A stretch of DNA of 64,000 nucleotides. Source: Candidatus Zixiibacteriota bacterium (GTDB taxonomy: Bacteria > Zixibacteria > MSB-5A5 > WJJR01 > JAJRUJ01). The stretch covers positions 37,551 to 101,550 of the forward strand of contig JAGVQM010000030.1 in the NCBI GenBank assembly GCA_020051695.1, written 5' to 3'. How positions within the stretch are numbered: position 1 is the first letter of the stretch; each line of letters begins with the position of its first letter. Made by a program: the position numbers and the translations under genes. Under the pieces are notes generated by a model, which saw nothing but the letters and a program-made list of their open reading frames with translations, ran no database searches and was not told the DNA's origin. Below are positions 8,288-16,729 of the stretch, in pieces.

Positions 8288-8316
8288 GAAAACCCCCGAT
8301 CGAACCGGAGGTTTTC
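8288..8316 (+). terminator. Terminator after the first cysteine-rich gene
   Basis: Stem GAAAACC (8288-8294) with GGTTTTC (8310-8316), an inner CCG/CGG extension, then a T-rich tract (CTTGTTTCTT). It closes the gene ending at 8238. Confidence 0.7.
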
Positions 8317-8526
8317 TTGTTTCTTCCCTGTTCCAAACGCTGTTCGAAAAAGAAATGGAACGGGAATGGCCGCCGCCAAGTACGCAGCCGATATTTGGAA
8401 AATGGGAAAATATTACTTTATTCCTTTATTTTGTAAGATATTTGCCAAATTTTCTGGTCAAGCTGACGACTGTTGTGTATTATGGTATCAAAGAGGACGA
8501 AATCAAAAACCTAGTGGAGGATGTTT

Positions 8527-9180
8527 ATGAAGCGGTTCGACCGGTTTATGTTCACTCTGCTGCTCACCGTGACCGTCCTGGCTTTTGCCGGGCAGTCGGC
8601 ATTGGCCGGCCCCGGCTGTAAGGGTCTGACCGACGGCAAATCTTGCGCGGTGAAATCCTGCGACGCCAAGGCAACCTGCACGACAACGCAGACGACAGCG
8701 GCGACGGAAACCAAGCTCGCCTGCTGCGCCGACGGCAAGAAATGCACGAAAGAAGAATGTATCAAGAAATGCCTCGAAATGGGCATGACCCAAGAGCAGG
8801 CCGCCGAATGCTGGGCCAAACATGAAACTACCGGCGCCACCGGCTGCATGGCCGGCACCAAGCTCACCAAAGAAGAATGCCTGAAAAAGTGTGCCGAGAT
8901 GGGCGTGACCGCCGAACAGGCCGAGGCCTGCTGGACGAAACATCAGCAGGAAGCGGCAACGGTAACGACTGCCTCGGCGACTACCGGCTGCCCGATGATG
9001 GCCAAAGCCGCCGCGACAGAATCCTGCACGAAAGAACAATGTGTTGCCGCATTGATGGCTACCGGCCTTTCCAAGGAAGAAGCCGAAGCCAAACACGCGG
9101 CGTGCATGGTCGATGGAAAATGCACGGGCAAGTGCGGCGGTACCGCCGGCGGGTGCGCCAAACTGGGCACGACAAAGTAA
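8527..9180 (+). CDS. Secreted cysteine-rich protein with three helical repeats
   Basis: I take the ATG at 8527, six bases after GTGGAGG, over the ATG at 8521, which is too close; 217 residues result. A signal peptide ends near QSALAG. After a Cys/Thr-rich stretch, three repeats follow at about residues 73-100, 113-140 and 157-185. The first reads CTKEECIKKC, then LEMGMTQEQAAECWAKH, that is C-x4-C-x3-C-x12-C. The second keeps all but the first Cys and the third has lost more. Each looks like a helix-turn-helix hairpin held by cysteines. The end is Cys/Gly-rich (CTGKCGG). A periplasmic metal-binding role is a guess; no known family. Confidence 0.75.
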   Translation: MKRFDRFMFTLLLTVTVLAFAGQSALAGPGCKGLTDGKSCAVKSCDAKATCTTTQTTAATETKLACCADGKKCTKEECIKKCLEMGMTQEQAAECWAKHETTGATGCMAGTKLTKEECLKKCAEMGVTAEQAEACWTKHQQEAATVTTASATTGCPMMAKAAATESCTKEQCVAALMATGLSKEEAEAKHAACMVDGKCTGKCGGTAGGCAKLGTTK

Positions 9181-9215
9181 CCTCGACTTTTCCGTCTTGT
9201 TAACGACTTCAATTC

Positions 9216-9249
9216 ACGGTCCACGGATTTCCCGTGGACCGTTTCTATT
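9216..9249 (+). terminator. Strong terminator after the second cysteine-rich gene
   Basis: A perfect 11-bp stem, ACGGTCCACGG (9216-9226) with CCGTGGACCGT (9232-9242), loop of five, followed by TTCTATTT. Confidence 0.8.
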
Positions 9250-9296
9250 TAAGATCTAGTTGCCCCTTCACGGCGGGGCAGTGTATCCTGAGCTAC

Positions 9297-10181
9297 ATGA
9301 ACCACAACCAGAACCGGACTTCCGGGGGGATCCTGACGCTTATCCTGGCGGCATTGGCTGTCAGCTGGGCCGCAATTTTCGTTCGTTTTGCCGAGGCGCC
9401 GCCGCTGGTTGTCGCTTTTTACCGCATGGTGACGGCCACAATCATCTTCCTGCCCTGGGCACTGGGGCCGGGTCGAAAGTCCATCGCAGGTTATGATGCG
9501 CGCTCCCTGGGGCTTTCGATTCTTTCCGGCGCTTTACTTGCCGTCCATTTCGGTTTCTGGATTTCCTCGCTGTCCTATACCCCGGTGGCCAATTCGGTGA
9601 TGCTGGTCAGTGGGGCGCCGATCTTTGTCGCCCTGTTCAGCGGATTGGTGCTTAAAGAACGGCCGCATCCCTTGTCCTACCTGGGCATATTGCTGGCCCT
9701 GGCCGGTGGGGGAGTTATTATGGGCGGCGATATCAACTGGGCGCCGGAGCAATTGTGGGGCGATCTGCTGGCCCTCATCGGGGCGATTGCGGTCGCGGGG
9801 TATTTTATGCTTGGCCGGTTGGTGCAACGCCGGGTGAGTGTGTTCCCCTATATCTTCACTACATATACTGCATCGGCGGTATTCCTGGGATTGGCTGTAC
9901 TGTTCACCGGCGGCCGCTTTACCGGATATCCGGCGATGACCTGGCTGTGGATGTTTTTGCTGGGGCTGGTCGCCTCGGTCATTGGTCATTCATTGTATAA
10001 TCGAGCTTTGCGTTTTTTTAAGGCGCACGTCGTCGGCGTGTGTGTTCTGGCCGAACCGGTGGGCGCCACGGTATTGGCCTATTTTCTTTTGGCCGAAACC
10101 CCACCCTGGTATGCACTGCTGGGCGCGATTCCCATTTTTATTGGTGTAGCCTGGGTCTTTCGGCTGGAGCGGAATGCCTGA
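9297..10181 (+). CDS. EamA/DMT-superfamily transporter
   Basis: A 294-residue membrane protein of the ten-helix drug/metabolite transporter family. The ATG at 9297 (MNHNQNRTSGG) is preferred because the 21 codons upstream run through the preceding terminator. Two EamA halves are visible: the first begins AVSWAAIFVRFAEAPPLVVAFYR and ends with LLALAGGGVIMGG, the second starts GDLLALIGAIAVAGYFMLGR and ends IPIFIGVAWVFRLER. These carriers export or import small metabolites; the substrate cannot be told. The next gene is a paralogue 32 bases downstream, so the two may work as a pair or as separate duplicated carriers. Confidence 0.88.
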   Translation: MNHNQNRTSGGILTLILAALAVSWAAIFVRFAEAPPLVVAFYRMVTATIIFLPWALGPGRKSIAGYDARSLGLSILSGALLAVHFGFWISSLSYTPVANSVMLVSGAPIFVALFSGLVLKERPHPLSYLGILLALAGGGVIMGGDINWAPEQLWGDLLALIGAIAVAGYFMLGRLVQRRVSVFPYIFTTYTASAVFLGLAVLFTGGRFTGYPAMTWLWMFLLGLVASVIGHSLYNRALRFFKAHVVGVCVLAEPVGATVLAYFLLAETPPWYALLGAIPIFIGVAWVFRLERNA

Positions 10182-10213
10182 TTGGTGCGGGAGGCCAAAC
10201 GGGCGAGTATGAT

Positions 10214-11119
10214 ATGCCAAACGATGGTGCTCAATCATTAAGGCGAATGGCCCTGCTCCCGGCGGGCGCGATGGTCCTGGCGTGGGTGCCGATATTTATT
10301 CGGCTGGCGGCGCGGGAGGAAATCCCCGCGTTGATTATCGCTTTCGACCGGTTACTGATCGCCTCGGCCGCCCTGTCCGCGTATGTGCTGTTCTTCCGCC
10401 GGGATACATTGTGGGCTTTCCGCGGCCGGGCGCTGCACGCCGCGTGCCTGGCCGGCGTTTTTTTCGGGGTCCATATCTACACCTATGTCCTTGCCGTGCA
10501 ATACACGACAGTCGCTAATTCCATGTTGTTGCTTTCAACAATTCCCATCTTTTCCGCGGTGCTGGGGCACCTGATCGTCCGGGAGAAACCCCACCCGCTC
10601 TCTTACGCCGGAATCGCGCTGGCCGTTTCGGGTACCGCCCTGGTGGTTTGGAGTGATGTGCGCTGGGACCCCGGCCATTTAACCGGGGATTTCTATGGCC
10701 TTATTTCCGCGGTGCTGGGGGCGGCGTATTTTTTGATGCGGCGTACGGTCCCCAGAAAGGCCATGGCGGACTTTTTCCCCTACATCCTCGTCGTCTACAC
10801 CTCGGCGACAGTTGTGCTGTTTGTCATGGTCCTGCTCGCCGGGCAGACAGCCCGAATTATCGGTCATTCAGCAGAGACCTGGTTTTGGTTGTGGATGCTC
10901 GGCCTCATCGGCACGGTATTGGGCCACTCGTTGTTTAACAAGGCCCTGGATTATTTCAAGACCCATGTTGCCGGATCCTGGGTCTTGACCGAACCGGTCA
11001 TCTCCGCCATCCTGGCCTGGATCATTATCGGTGAGGCATTCAACCGTCATATCCTCTGGGGTGTCATCCCCATCTATCTTGGCGTAGTCTGGATTTTCCG
11101 GCTGGAACGGGGCCGCTGA
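10214..11119 (+). CDS. EamA/DMT-superfamily transporter, paralogue of the preceding gene
   Basis: A 301-residue ten-helix transporter starting MPNDGAQSLRR at 10214. It follows the same plan as its neighbour: PIFIRLAAREEIPALIIAFDRLL in the first half, the same NSMLLLSTIPIFSA stretch where the neighbour has NSVMLVSGAPIFVA, and the matching end IPIYLGVVWIFRLERG. The two are clearly a tandem duplication that has diverged at the N-terminus. Both are in one likely operon with no terminator between them. Substrate unknown. Confidence 0.88.
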   Translation: MPNDGAQSLRRMALLPAGAMVLAWVPIFIRLAAREEIPALIIAFDRLLIASAALSAYVLFFRRDTLWAFRGRALHAACLAGVFFGVHIYTYVLAVQYTTVANSMLLLSTIPIFSAVLGHLIVREKPHPLSYAGIALAVSGTALVVWSDVRWDPGHLTGDFYGLISAVLGAAYFLMRRTVPRKAMADFFPYILVVYTSATVVLFVMVLLAGQTARIIGHSAETWFWLWMLGLIGTVLGHSLFNKALDYFKTHVAGSWVLTEPVISAILAWIIIGEAFNRHILWGVIPIYLGVVWIFRLERGR

Positions 11120-11242
11120 GGCAACCGCGAACCACACATCTTACATTCCGCAGCAATTCGATGAACGGGCCTGTGCTTCCGCCATAAATATGATCCACCT
11201 GACATCCGTCGTCAGGTTTGCCGAATTTTTCAAATAATTCTA

Positions 11243-11272
11243 TTGACAATCACTGCCGCAGTCACGTACTAT
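11243..11272 (+). promoter_or_regulatory. Orphan sigma-70-type promoter pattern
   Basis: TTGACA (11243-11248), an 18-base spacer and TACTAT (11267-11272) in an otherwise gene-free stretch of 268 bases (11120-11387). It points into the 3' end of a minus-strand gene and no plausible gene follows it, so it could drive an antisense transcript or be chance. Nothing else is visible in this gap. Confidence 0.3.
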
Positions 11273-11387
11273 TGCCCCAACTTATTGTGGGAGACAGCAT
11301 ACCGTTCAACGGGCTGGAAATAGCAAACACGATCGATGCCTGCATGCCGGCATTCAGACAATCCTGCAGCAATGCCGATTGTTGCGG

Positions 11388-11978
11388 TCATTGCCCGCCG
11401 GCCTGGTGTTCCAGACGCTGAATTTCCTGTCGCACGGCGTCGGCATGCGGGGCTGCGGGGTGGGCAGCCAAAAATGATTTCCAGGCCCGGATCGCTGCCG
11501 GCTCATCCCCCAAGTCGGTGCTGTAAATAACACCCATATTGAATAAGGCCTGTTCATGGCCGGGGCGGGCGGCAACGACGTTCTCCAGGAGCCGCAAGGC
11601 CTCTGCAGGCCGGCCTAACGAGCGCAACATGGTCGCCTTGTCCACCATGACCTCGATATTGTCCGGCTCGAGGGCCAGGACCCGGTCGTAGTATTCGATC
11701 GCTTGTTGGGCCATCCCGGCGTCAAAATAGATGTTCCCCAGCGCCGTGAGAATATGGGGATCGTTCGGCGCACCTTCCGCGAGTTGTTGCAGGTGTTCGA
11801 TTTGTGCGCGTACGGAGGCCATCATCTTCTCCGGGTCTGCACCGGCTGCCCGCTCCGGTGTCGAAACGGGAGATTGCCCACTTTCGGATGGCCTGTTCAG
11901 GGCATGTTTGATGCCCCATGCGCCGAAAACAATGATGACCAGCAGTATCAGCACAAAACCATGCAGGTTCTTTTTCAT
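11388..11978 (-). CDS. Membrane-anchored TPR protein
   Basis: A 196-residue protein with one N-terminal membrane segment (GFVLILLVIIVFGAWGI) and a short Pro/Ser linker, then three to four tetratricopeptide repeats from about residue 60 to 190, for example DPHILTALGNIYFDAGMAQQAIEYYDRVLALEPDNIEV and the following repeats in register. The plan is that of NrfG/CcmI-like TPR proteins that hold partner proteins at the membrane. It lies just downstream of recN on the same strand, 38 bases away. No specific partner can be named. Confidence 0.8.
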   Translation of the reverse strand: MKKNLHGFVLILLVIIVFGAWGIKHALNRPSESGQSPVSTPERAAGADPEKMMASVRAQIEHLQQLAEGAPNDPHILTALGNIYFDAGMAQQAIEYYDRVLALEPDNIEVMVDKATMLRSLGRPAEALRLLENVVAARPGHEQALFNMGVIYSTDLGDEPAAIRAWKSFLAAHPAAPHADAVRQEIQRLEHQAGGQ

Positions 11979-12016
11979 ATTGTGCTCTTATCCCGGGACC
12001 GGGTTAGCGGCCCGCG

Positions 12017-13750
12017 TCATTTTTTCGTCGGTGGCGCGGCTGATGAGGCGATAACCTCCGCGGCGTGGCGGCGCGTGGCGGCGGTTATTTCGCCGGCGGC
12101 CATCATGCGGGCTACTTCGGCCACTCGCTCCTGTTTATTCAGCAGCGCAATTTTTGTGGTAACCCGCCGGCCGGTTTTAGTCTTGAGGACCTGATAATGC
12201 TGATCGGCCAGGGACGCCATTTGCGGCAGATGCGAAATCAGGAACACCTGGTAGTGTTGTGACAGTATTTTAAGCCGCTGCCCCACAGCGTAGGCGACTT
12301 CGCCCCCGATTCCCGAATCGACTTCATCGAAGACCAGAAATGAGACATCACGTCGTGACCCGCCGACAGCTTTGAGCGCCAGCATGACACGGGACAACTC
12401 GCCCCCCGAGGCAATTTTCACGAGGGGTTTGAAACCCTCGCCGGGATTGGTCTCGATTTCGAATTCAATTTCATCCATGCCGTTTTCGGAGACAGGCGTT
12501 TCCCGGCCGTCGATGTCGACGGCCACCGGACTTGCCGTGACCGGCTCGACGCGGGAGTGCCATCGTGCTCCGGACATTCCGATTTCCCGAAATGTGGCCT
12601 CCAGTTCGCCGGAAAGGGATGCGGCCGCGGCCTTCCGGGCGCGGGACAACTGTTGTGCCTTCGTCCCCAGCATTTTCTTTTGAGCCGCCACCTGCCGCGC
12701 CGATTCAACGATCTGGTCGTCCAGGGTGCGCTGGGATTCGAGAGTATGTTCCAGTTCCGCCAACTGCGCCAGGATATCCCGGCAGGTCGGGCCGTATTTC
12801 CGCTTCAGTTCGAACAACACGGCCAGGCGCGCTTCGATTTCCTCTGCCCGGTGCGGATCACAATCCACGCCACGGCCATACGCGCGGAGCTCGGCAATTA
12901 TTTCCAGCAGCTGCGTTTCACATGTTTCGAGCGCTGTGGTAATCGGGGCCAGCCGAGGATCGATCTCCACCAATGACAGCAGCTCTTTCCGGGCCAGAGC
13001 AATCTGATCACCGGCCGAGCCGTCCTCCTCGGCCAGCGCGGCGATGGCATTGTCGCCGGTTTCGGTCAGCCGTTGTGCATTCTTTAATACTTTTAATTCC
13101 TGCCTGAGGTCATCTTCTTCCGTGGGGGTCAAGCCCGCCGCCCGAATTTCCACTATCTGAAAACGAGCCAGTTCCCTGGCCTGCCGCTGTATTTCGGCGC
13201 GGTCGGTCATTTGACACCAGCGGTCCTGCTCCGTTTTCAGCCGTCCGTAACCGATTTTGAAATCATCGACTTGTTCGCGCAGACCGGCGCGTTCATCAAG
13301 AAAATTCACATGCGCCTTGGGATCAAGCAGCGATTGATGCTGATGCTGTCCGCACAGGTCGCCCAGCCGCGCGCCAACGGCACGCAACTCGGCCACATTC
13401 ACCAGACGGTCATTGATAAAACAGCGGCTGCCGCCTTTGCGGTATATTTCCCGGCGGACCCGTACCACACCTGACGGCGGAGGGCCGTCATCCATTACTC
13501 CCAGCGAGCACAGCAGTTCAAGGGCAGCGGGCATCTTCGCAACGGAAAATTCTCCTTCACAAACCGCCGTCTCCTTGCCGGTGCGGACCATCTCCACCTG
13601 GGCCCGGGCGCCCAGCAGCAGCCCGATGGCGCCGACCACGATGGACTTCCCGGCGCCTGTCTCGCCGGTGATGACGTTCAAGCCGCCGGCGAACTCGATA
13701 GTGAGGCGTTCGACAATCGCCAGGTCGGTTATCAGCAGCGTTTTAAGCAT
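12017..13750 (-). CDS. recN: DNA repair protein RecN
   Basis: A 577-residue SMC-like ATPase that acts at DNA double-strand breaks. The start is the ATG at 13750 (MLKTLLITDLAIVERLTIEF); the 16 codons upstream are not conserved-looking. It has Walker A GETGAGKSI near residue 30, a long central coiled coil (about 150-370), the signature SGGELSRVMLALK and Walker B FLVFDEVDSGIGG near 480, followed by LSQHYQVFLISHLPQMA. The length agrees with the family (about 550-580). It is followed by the TPR gene in the same direction. In many bacteria recN is SOS-regulated; no LexA site was identified here. Confidence 0.95.
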   Translation of the reverse strand: MLKTLLITDLAIVERLTIEFAGGLNVITGETGAGKSIVVGAIGLLLGARAQVEMVRTGKETAVCEGEFSVAKMPAALELLCSLGVMDDGPPPSGVVRVRREIYRKGGSRCFINDRLVNVAELRAVGARLGDLCGQHQHQSLLDPKAHVNFLDERAGLREQVDDFKIGYGRLKTEQDRWCQMTDRAEIQRQARELARFQIVEIRAAGLTPTEEDDLRQELKVLKNAQRLTETGDNAIAALAEEDGSAGDQIALARKELLSLVEIDPRLAPITTALETCETQLLEIIAELRAYGRGVDCDPHRAEEIEARLAVLFELKRKYGPTCRDILAQLAELEHTLESQRTLDDQIVESARQVAAQKKMLGTKAQQLSRARKAAAASLSGELEATFREIGMSGARWHSRVEPVTASPVAVDIDGRETPVSENGMDEIEFEIETNPGEGFKPLVKIASGGELSRVMLALKAVGGSRRDVSFLVFDEVDSGIGGEVAYAVGQRLKILSQHYQVFLISHLPQMASLADQHYQVLKTKTGRRVTTKIALLNKQERVAEVARMMAAGEITAATRRHAAEVIASSAAPPTKK

Positions 13751-13849
13751 TCCAGTCGACCGGTGAACATACGCAAGCAGGCGGCCAGCCATTGCCAAAT
13801 AAATTTATCAGCGCCGATTTCCCGCGGCGGGCCGGGTTGTCATCGGCAA

Positions 13850-14299
13850 TCACCACAAAAAGACCGCCGCCAGGATTACGACCACCCCCGCAAACCAGCA
13901 GATAAAAGCCCGGATCAAGTACCTGGCTTTCCGGCGATTGATGCGCTGGAACGCCCTGCGGGAGGAGTCGGGCGAATTGGCAAAATAGCGGTAGCGCCGG
14001 ATCAACAAGGCCAGCACACCGAAAAACACGGCGGCCGACCACAACACCACCGGGAGCGAGACAAACACCAGCCGGGCCGGGCCGGGATGAGGCCGCACGC
14101 TCACCAGCCACAGCAGCCACACCAGATACCCCAGCACGCCGCTACCCGCCAGCACTGTCAGCACCAGCGCCGCATGATGAACTCCCGACATCGAATCGAC
14201 CACAACCTGACGCATCGCCCCGACCCAGAATAAATCTTCCCGCGTCGGCGGATACCCCGGCCGATCATCATTGCCGGTTTCTGATGAAACCATGCCCAT
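13850..14299 (-). CDS. Small membrane protein of unknown function
   Basis: A 149-residue protein with about four hydrophobic segments: HAALVLTVLAGSGVLGYLVWLLWLV (about 41-66), LVFVSLPVVLWSAAVFFGVLALLI (78-101) and AFICWFAGVVVILAAVFLW at the C-terminus. A basic loop (RRYRYFANSPDSSRRAFQRI) lies between the last two. The start may be ATG 14299 or 14293. It is followed upstream, on the same strand and 27 bases apart, by a small zinc-ribbon gene. No family recognised. Confidence 0.6.
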   Translation of the reverse strand: MGMVSSETGNDDRPGYPPTREDLFWVGAMRQVVVDSMSGVHHAALVLTVLAGSGVLGYLVWLLWLVSVRPHPGPARLVFVSLPVVLWSAAVFFGVLALLIRRYRYFANSPDSSRRAFQRINRRKARYLIRAFICWFAGVVVILAAVFLW

Positions 14300-14326
14300 C
14301 AGCCGCCTGCCCGGTGGATTGATGTA

Positions 14327-14545
14327 TCAGCCATGATTGTTTACCTCACGCGCACCGGCGGGCATGATGACGAATTCACGCCCGCAGCCCTCACAAGCCA
14401 GGATCAGCCGCGCAGGCAAATCTAGTTTCAATTTCTGCCGGTCCTTGATTTTGCCCCGCAGATCCGTTTCCCCTTCCGCCAATAATCGGGCAAGATCCAC
14501 CCCGTTGCTTCGATGACAGAATGGGCAACTGTAGCGCTCGATCAT
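14327..14545 (-). CDS. Small zinc-ribbon-like protein
   Basis: A 72-residue protein with two CxxC pairs, CPFC at residues 7-10 and CEGC at 51-54, that would bind one zinc ion. Between them is a charged stretch (EGETDLRGKIKDRQKLKLDL). An excellent ribosome site, GGAGGAAG, stands eight bases before the ATG. It precedes the small membrane protein in the same direction. Function unknown; such short zinc ribbons often bind nucleic acid or act as adaptors. Confidence 0.7.
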   Translation of the reverse strand: MIERYSCPFCHRSNGVDLARLLAEGETDLRGKIKDRQKLKLDLPARLILACEGCGREFVIMPAGAREVNNHG

Positions 14546-14732
14546 TCCGATCTTCCTCCGTCATCATGATATACGGCAACCGGCGACGCGCAACAAAAAC
14601 TCTGATCGCAGCCGGACAGGAAGCGGTCGACAATTGACGTTAAAATATCCTCTCCGGCGCCCGATATGTGAAATACAGGCCGGACCGAGAAATGTCTTTC
14701 CCGGCCGTGGCCGAGATATGGCGGTAGCTCAT

Positions 14733-16595
14733 ATGGCGGATAAGACCGGCGAAAAGCCTCGCCCGCAATCATCGGACTTTCAAACGCGGGAAACACAAAG
14801 CATCACCTCGCCGGACTTTCCGGGGCGGCAGGACAAGGAACCTGTTGAACTGGAATGGCATACAAAAAATCCGCACCGCCCGGACTTCACCACCGCCGAG
14901 ACCTTTGCCGAAGTTCAACTTCCTCCGGCGCCGGTCGACCTGACACTTGAAGATTCGCCGGCAAAGGAGTCTGATCACACAAATATACCGACCCCCGAAA
15001 CCGACCATGAAAGTCGGCCGGGAACGGCTCCCCGGAATATCGGTCTGGTCGATGAACCGCCGACGTTCGCCGAACCCCATCGAGTAGTCCCCGTTCCGGC
15101 AAAGGAGCCGCCTCGATCGGCCAAAGCGGAAGCCAGACCGATGGCAATCGGGGTCGATGAATTGGATTCCGTGGAGATTGTCGGGCCGACAGGGTTGGCA
15201 TTATCCGACGGCAAAATCCTTCGCTTCCCGGGTGGACCTCGTTTCGGCAACGGCGATCTCATTGAATTCAACGGCCATGGTTACCGTGTCAAACTGCAGA
15301 AAAAGAAGCCGCCGATATTTTATGTGAAAATCCTCGCGTTGGTTCTGCTGGCAGCGCTGGCAGTATATGGCGCCTCAGCCATGTTTTCCGGTGGCCCGAC
15401 CCGCGCGGTGGTGGGTGTCGTACTTGATGGCGCCACCGGCACAGTCCTGGCGGATGCACAAATTGTGTTCCCCAACGGGACAACGGCCATGACCAATGCC
15501 GCCGGAATTTTCATGGTCCCTCATGTAATGCCGGGCGATTATCAGATCAAGGCCGCCAAACCGGGGTATGCACCCCGTACCGTGACTGTGAGCACGGCCA
15601 CCTCCACGGCTGCCGTATCGATCAGTCTGAACCCGACGTTCGCCGCAAGTGACGAAGAGAAAAAAGAGGAATCAGCGAACAAAAAATCCGCCGATACCGG
15701 CACGGCGACGGCGTACGGCACACTGGTCCTCGAATTGGATTTCGATGATTACCTGGTGTACCTTGACGAACGCCTTAATGGCAAGAATGTCACCAAAATC
15801 GGCAAAATCCAGCCCGGCGAACATCGCATCACGGTGGAAAAAAGCCAGTTTGAGGATTATCACACGACGGTGGAAATAAAAGCCCGCCGCACGACCAACC
15901 TGACCATCGCGCTGGAGAACCTGAAGCGTAAGACCACGCCGCAACAGCGGGCGAAAACCCATTTCGCCGACGGCAAAAGTGCGTTGGACCGCGGCCTCTA
16001 TCAGGAAGCAATCCGGAATTTTGATGCGGCCCTGGCGGAAACGCCGGAGGACGCGGAAGCCCGCCAGTACCGGGGCTGGGCCCATCGCAAAGTGAATAAT
16101 GCCGAACAGGCGACCAAAGACCTGGCGGCCGCCGCGGATTTGTATGCGCTGGGCAACCGCTACCTTGAGGCGACCACGTGTGCCAAGTACTTGATTGAAA
16201 TGCACCCCGGCGACGGTCAGTATTACATCTTGCGCGGCGACTATTTGTCCGCTTTGGGCGAATTAAAATCGGCAATTGCCGATTATGAAATTGCTGTCGA
16301 CCTCGACAAAAAATCACTGGCCTTCCAGTTGACGCTCGCCGAGGGGTATTATCGGGATCAGCAGTTCAAGGAAGCCGCCCGGATATTCGAAAAGGCGCGA
16401 AAACTCACCGCCGATCCGACAGACGTGTATGTGCGGCTGATCCTCTCCTACATGTATGCGGGCAAAGACAAGGACCTGGTTAAACGCTACCGGGAGTTCG
16501 CCGAAATCGCCCCCACCGAAAAACTCGAACGCCTCGAACGCGATCCCGAATGGAAGCGCGTTTTGCAATTGGTCCGTCCCGAAGAACTGCACTGA
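14733..16595 (+). CDS. Membrane protein with carboxypeptidase-regulatory-like, PEGA and TPR domains
   Basis: The start is taken at ATG 14733 (MADKTGEK; ATG 14718 is an alternative), giving about 620 residues. The N-terminal 190 residues are polar, Pro/Glu-rich and disordered, ending in a small beta domain (VDELDSVEIVGPTGLALSDG). One membrane segment follows (VKILALVLLAALAVYGASAMF), then a carboxypeptidase-regulatory-like fold (GVVLDGATGTVLADAQIVFP ... GDYQIKAAKPGYAP), a PEGA-like domain (LVYLDERLNGK, IQPGEHRITVEK) and five or six TPRs to the C-terminus. The long cytoplasmic N-terminus and extracytoplasmic repeats suggest a scaffold. Divergent from the minus-strand zinc-ribbon gene. Confidence 0.75.
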   Translation: MADKTGEKPRPQSSDFQTRETQSITSPDFPGRQDKEPVELEWHTKNPHRPDFTTAETFAEVQLPPAPVDLTLEDSPAKESDHTNIPTPETDHESRPGTAPRNIGLVDEPPTFAEPHRVVPVPAKEPPRSAKAEARPMAIGVDELDSVEIVGPTGLALSDGKILRFPGGPRFGNGDLIEFNGHGYRVKLQKKKPPIFYVKILALVLLAALAVYGASAMFSGGPTRAVVGVVLDGATGTVLADAQIVFPNGTTAMTNAAGIFMVPHVMPGDYQIKAAKPGYAPRTVTVSTATSTAAVSISLNPTFAASDEEKKEESANKKSADTGTATAYGTLVLELDFDDYLVYLDERLNGKNVTKIGKIQPGEHRITVEKSQFEDYHTTVEIKARRTTNLTIALENLKRKTTPQQRAKTHFADGKSALDRGLYQEAIRNFDAALAETPEDAEARQYRGWAHRKVNNAEQATKDLAAAADLYALGNRYLEATTCAKYLIEMHPGDGQYYILRGDYLSALGELKSAIADYEIAVDLDKKSLAFQLTLAEGYYRDQQFKEAARIFEKARKLTADPTDVYVRLILSYMYAGKDKDLVKRYREFAEIAPTEKLERLERDPEWKRVLQLVRPEELH

Positions 16596-16729
16596 TGTGC
16601 CGTGGGCGACAAAATAATCCTGCATCCACCTCTCGCACTTGCACACCGCGCTTGCCGCTGCCGTGGAAATAGCATACCTATAGGCACGGGAGGCGTGGCA
16701 GCTCCAAATGGGGGCTGTCGGCGGCGCAA

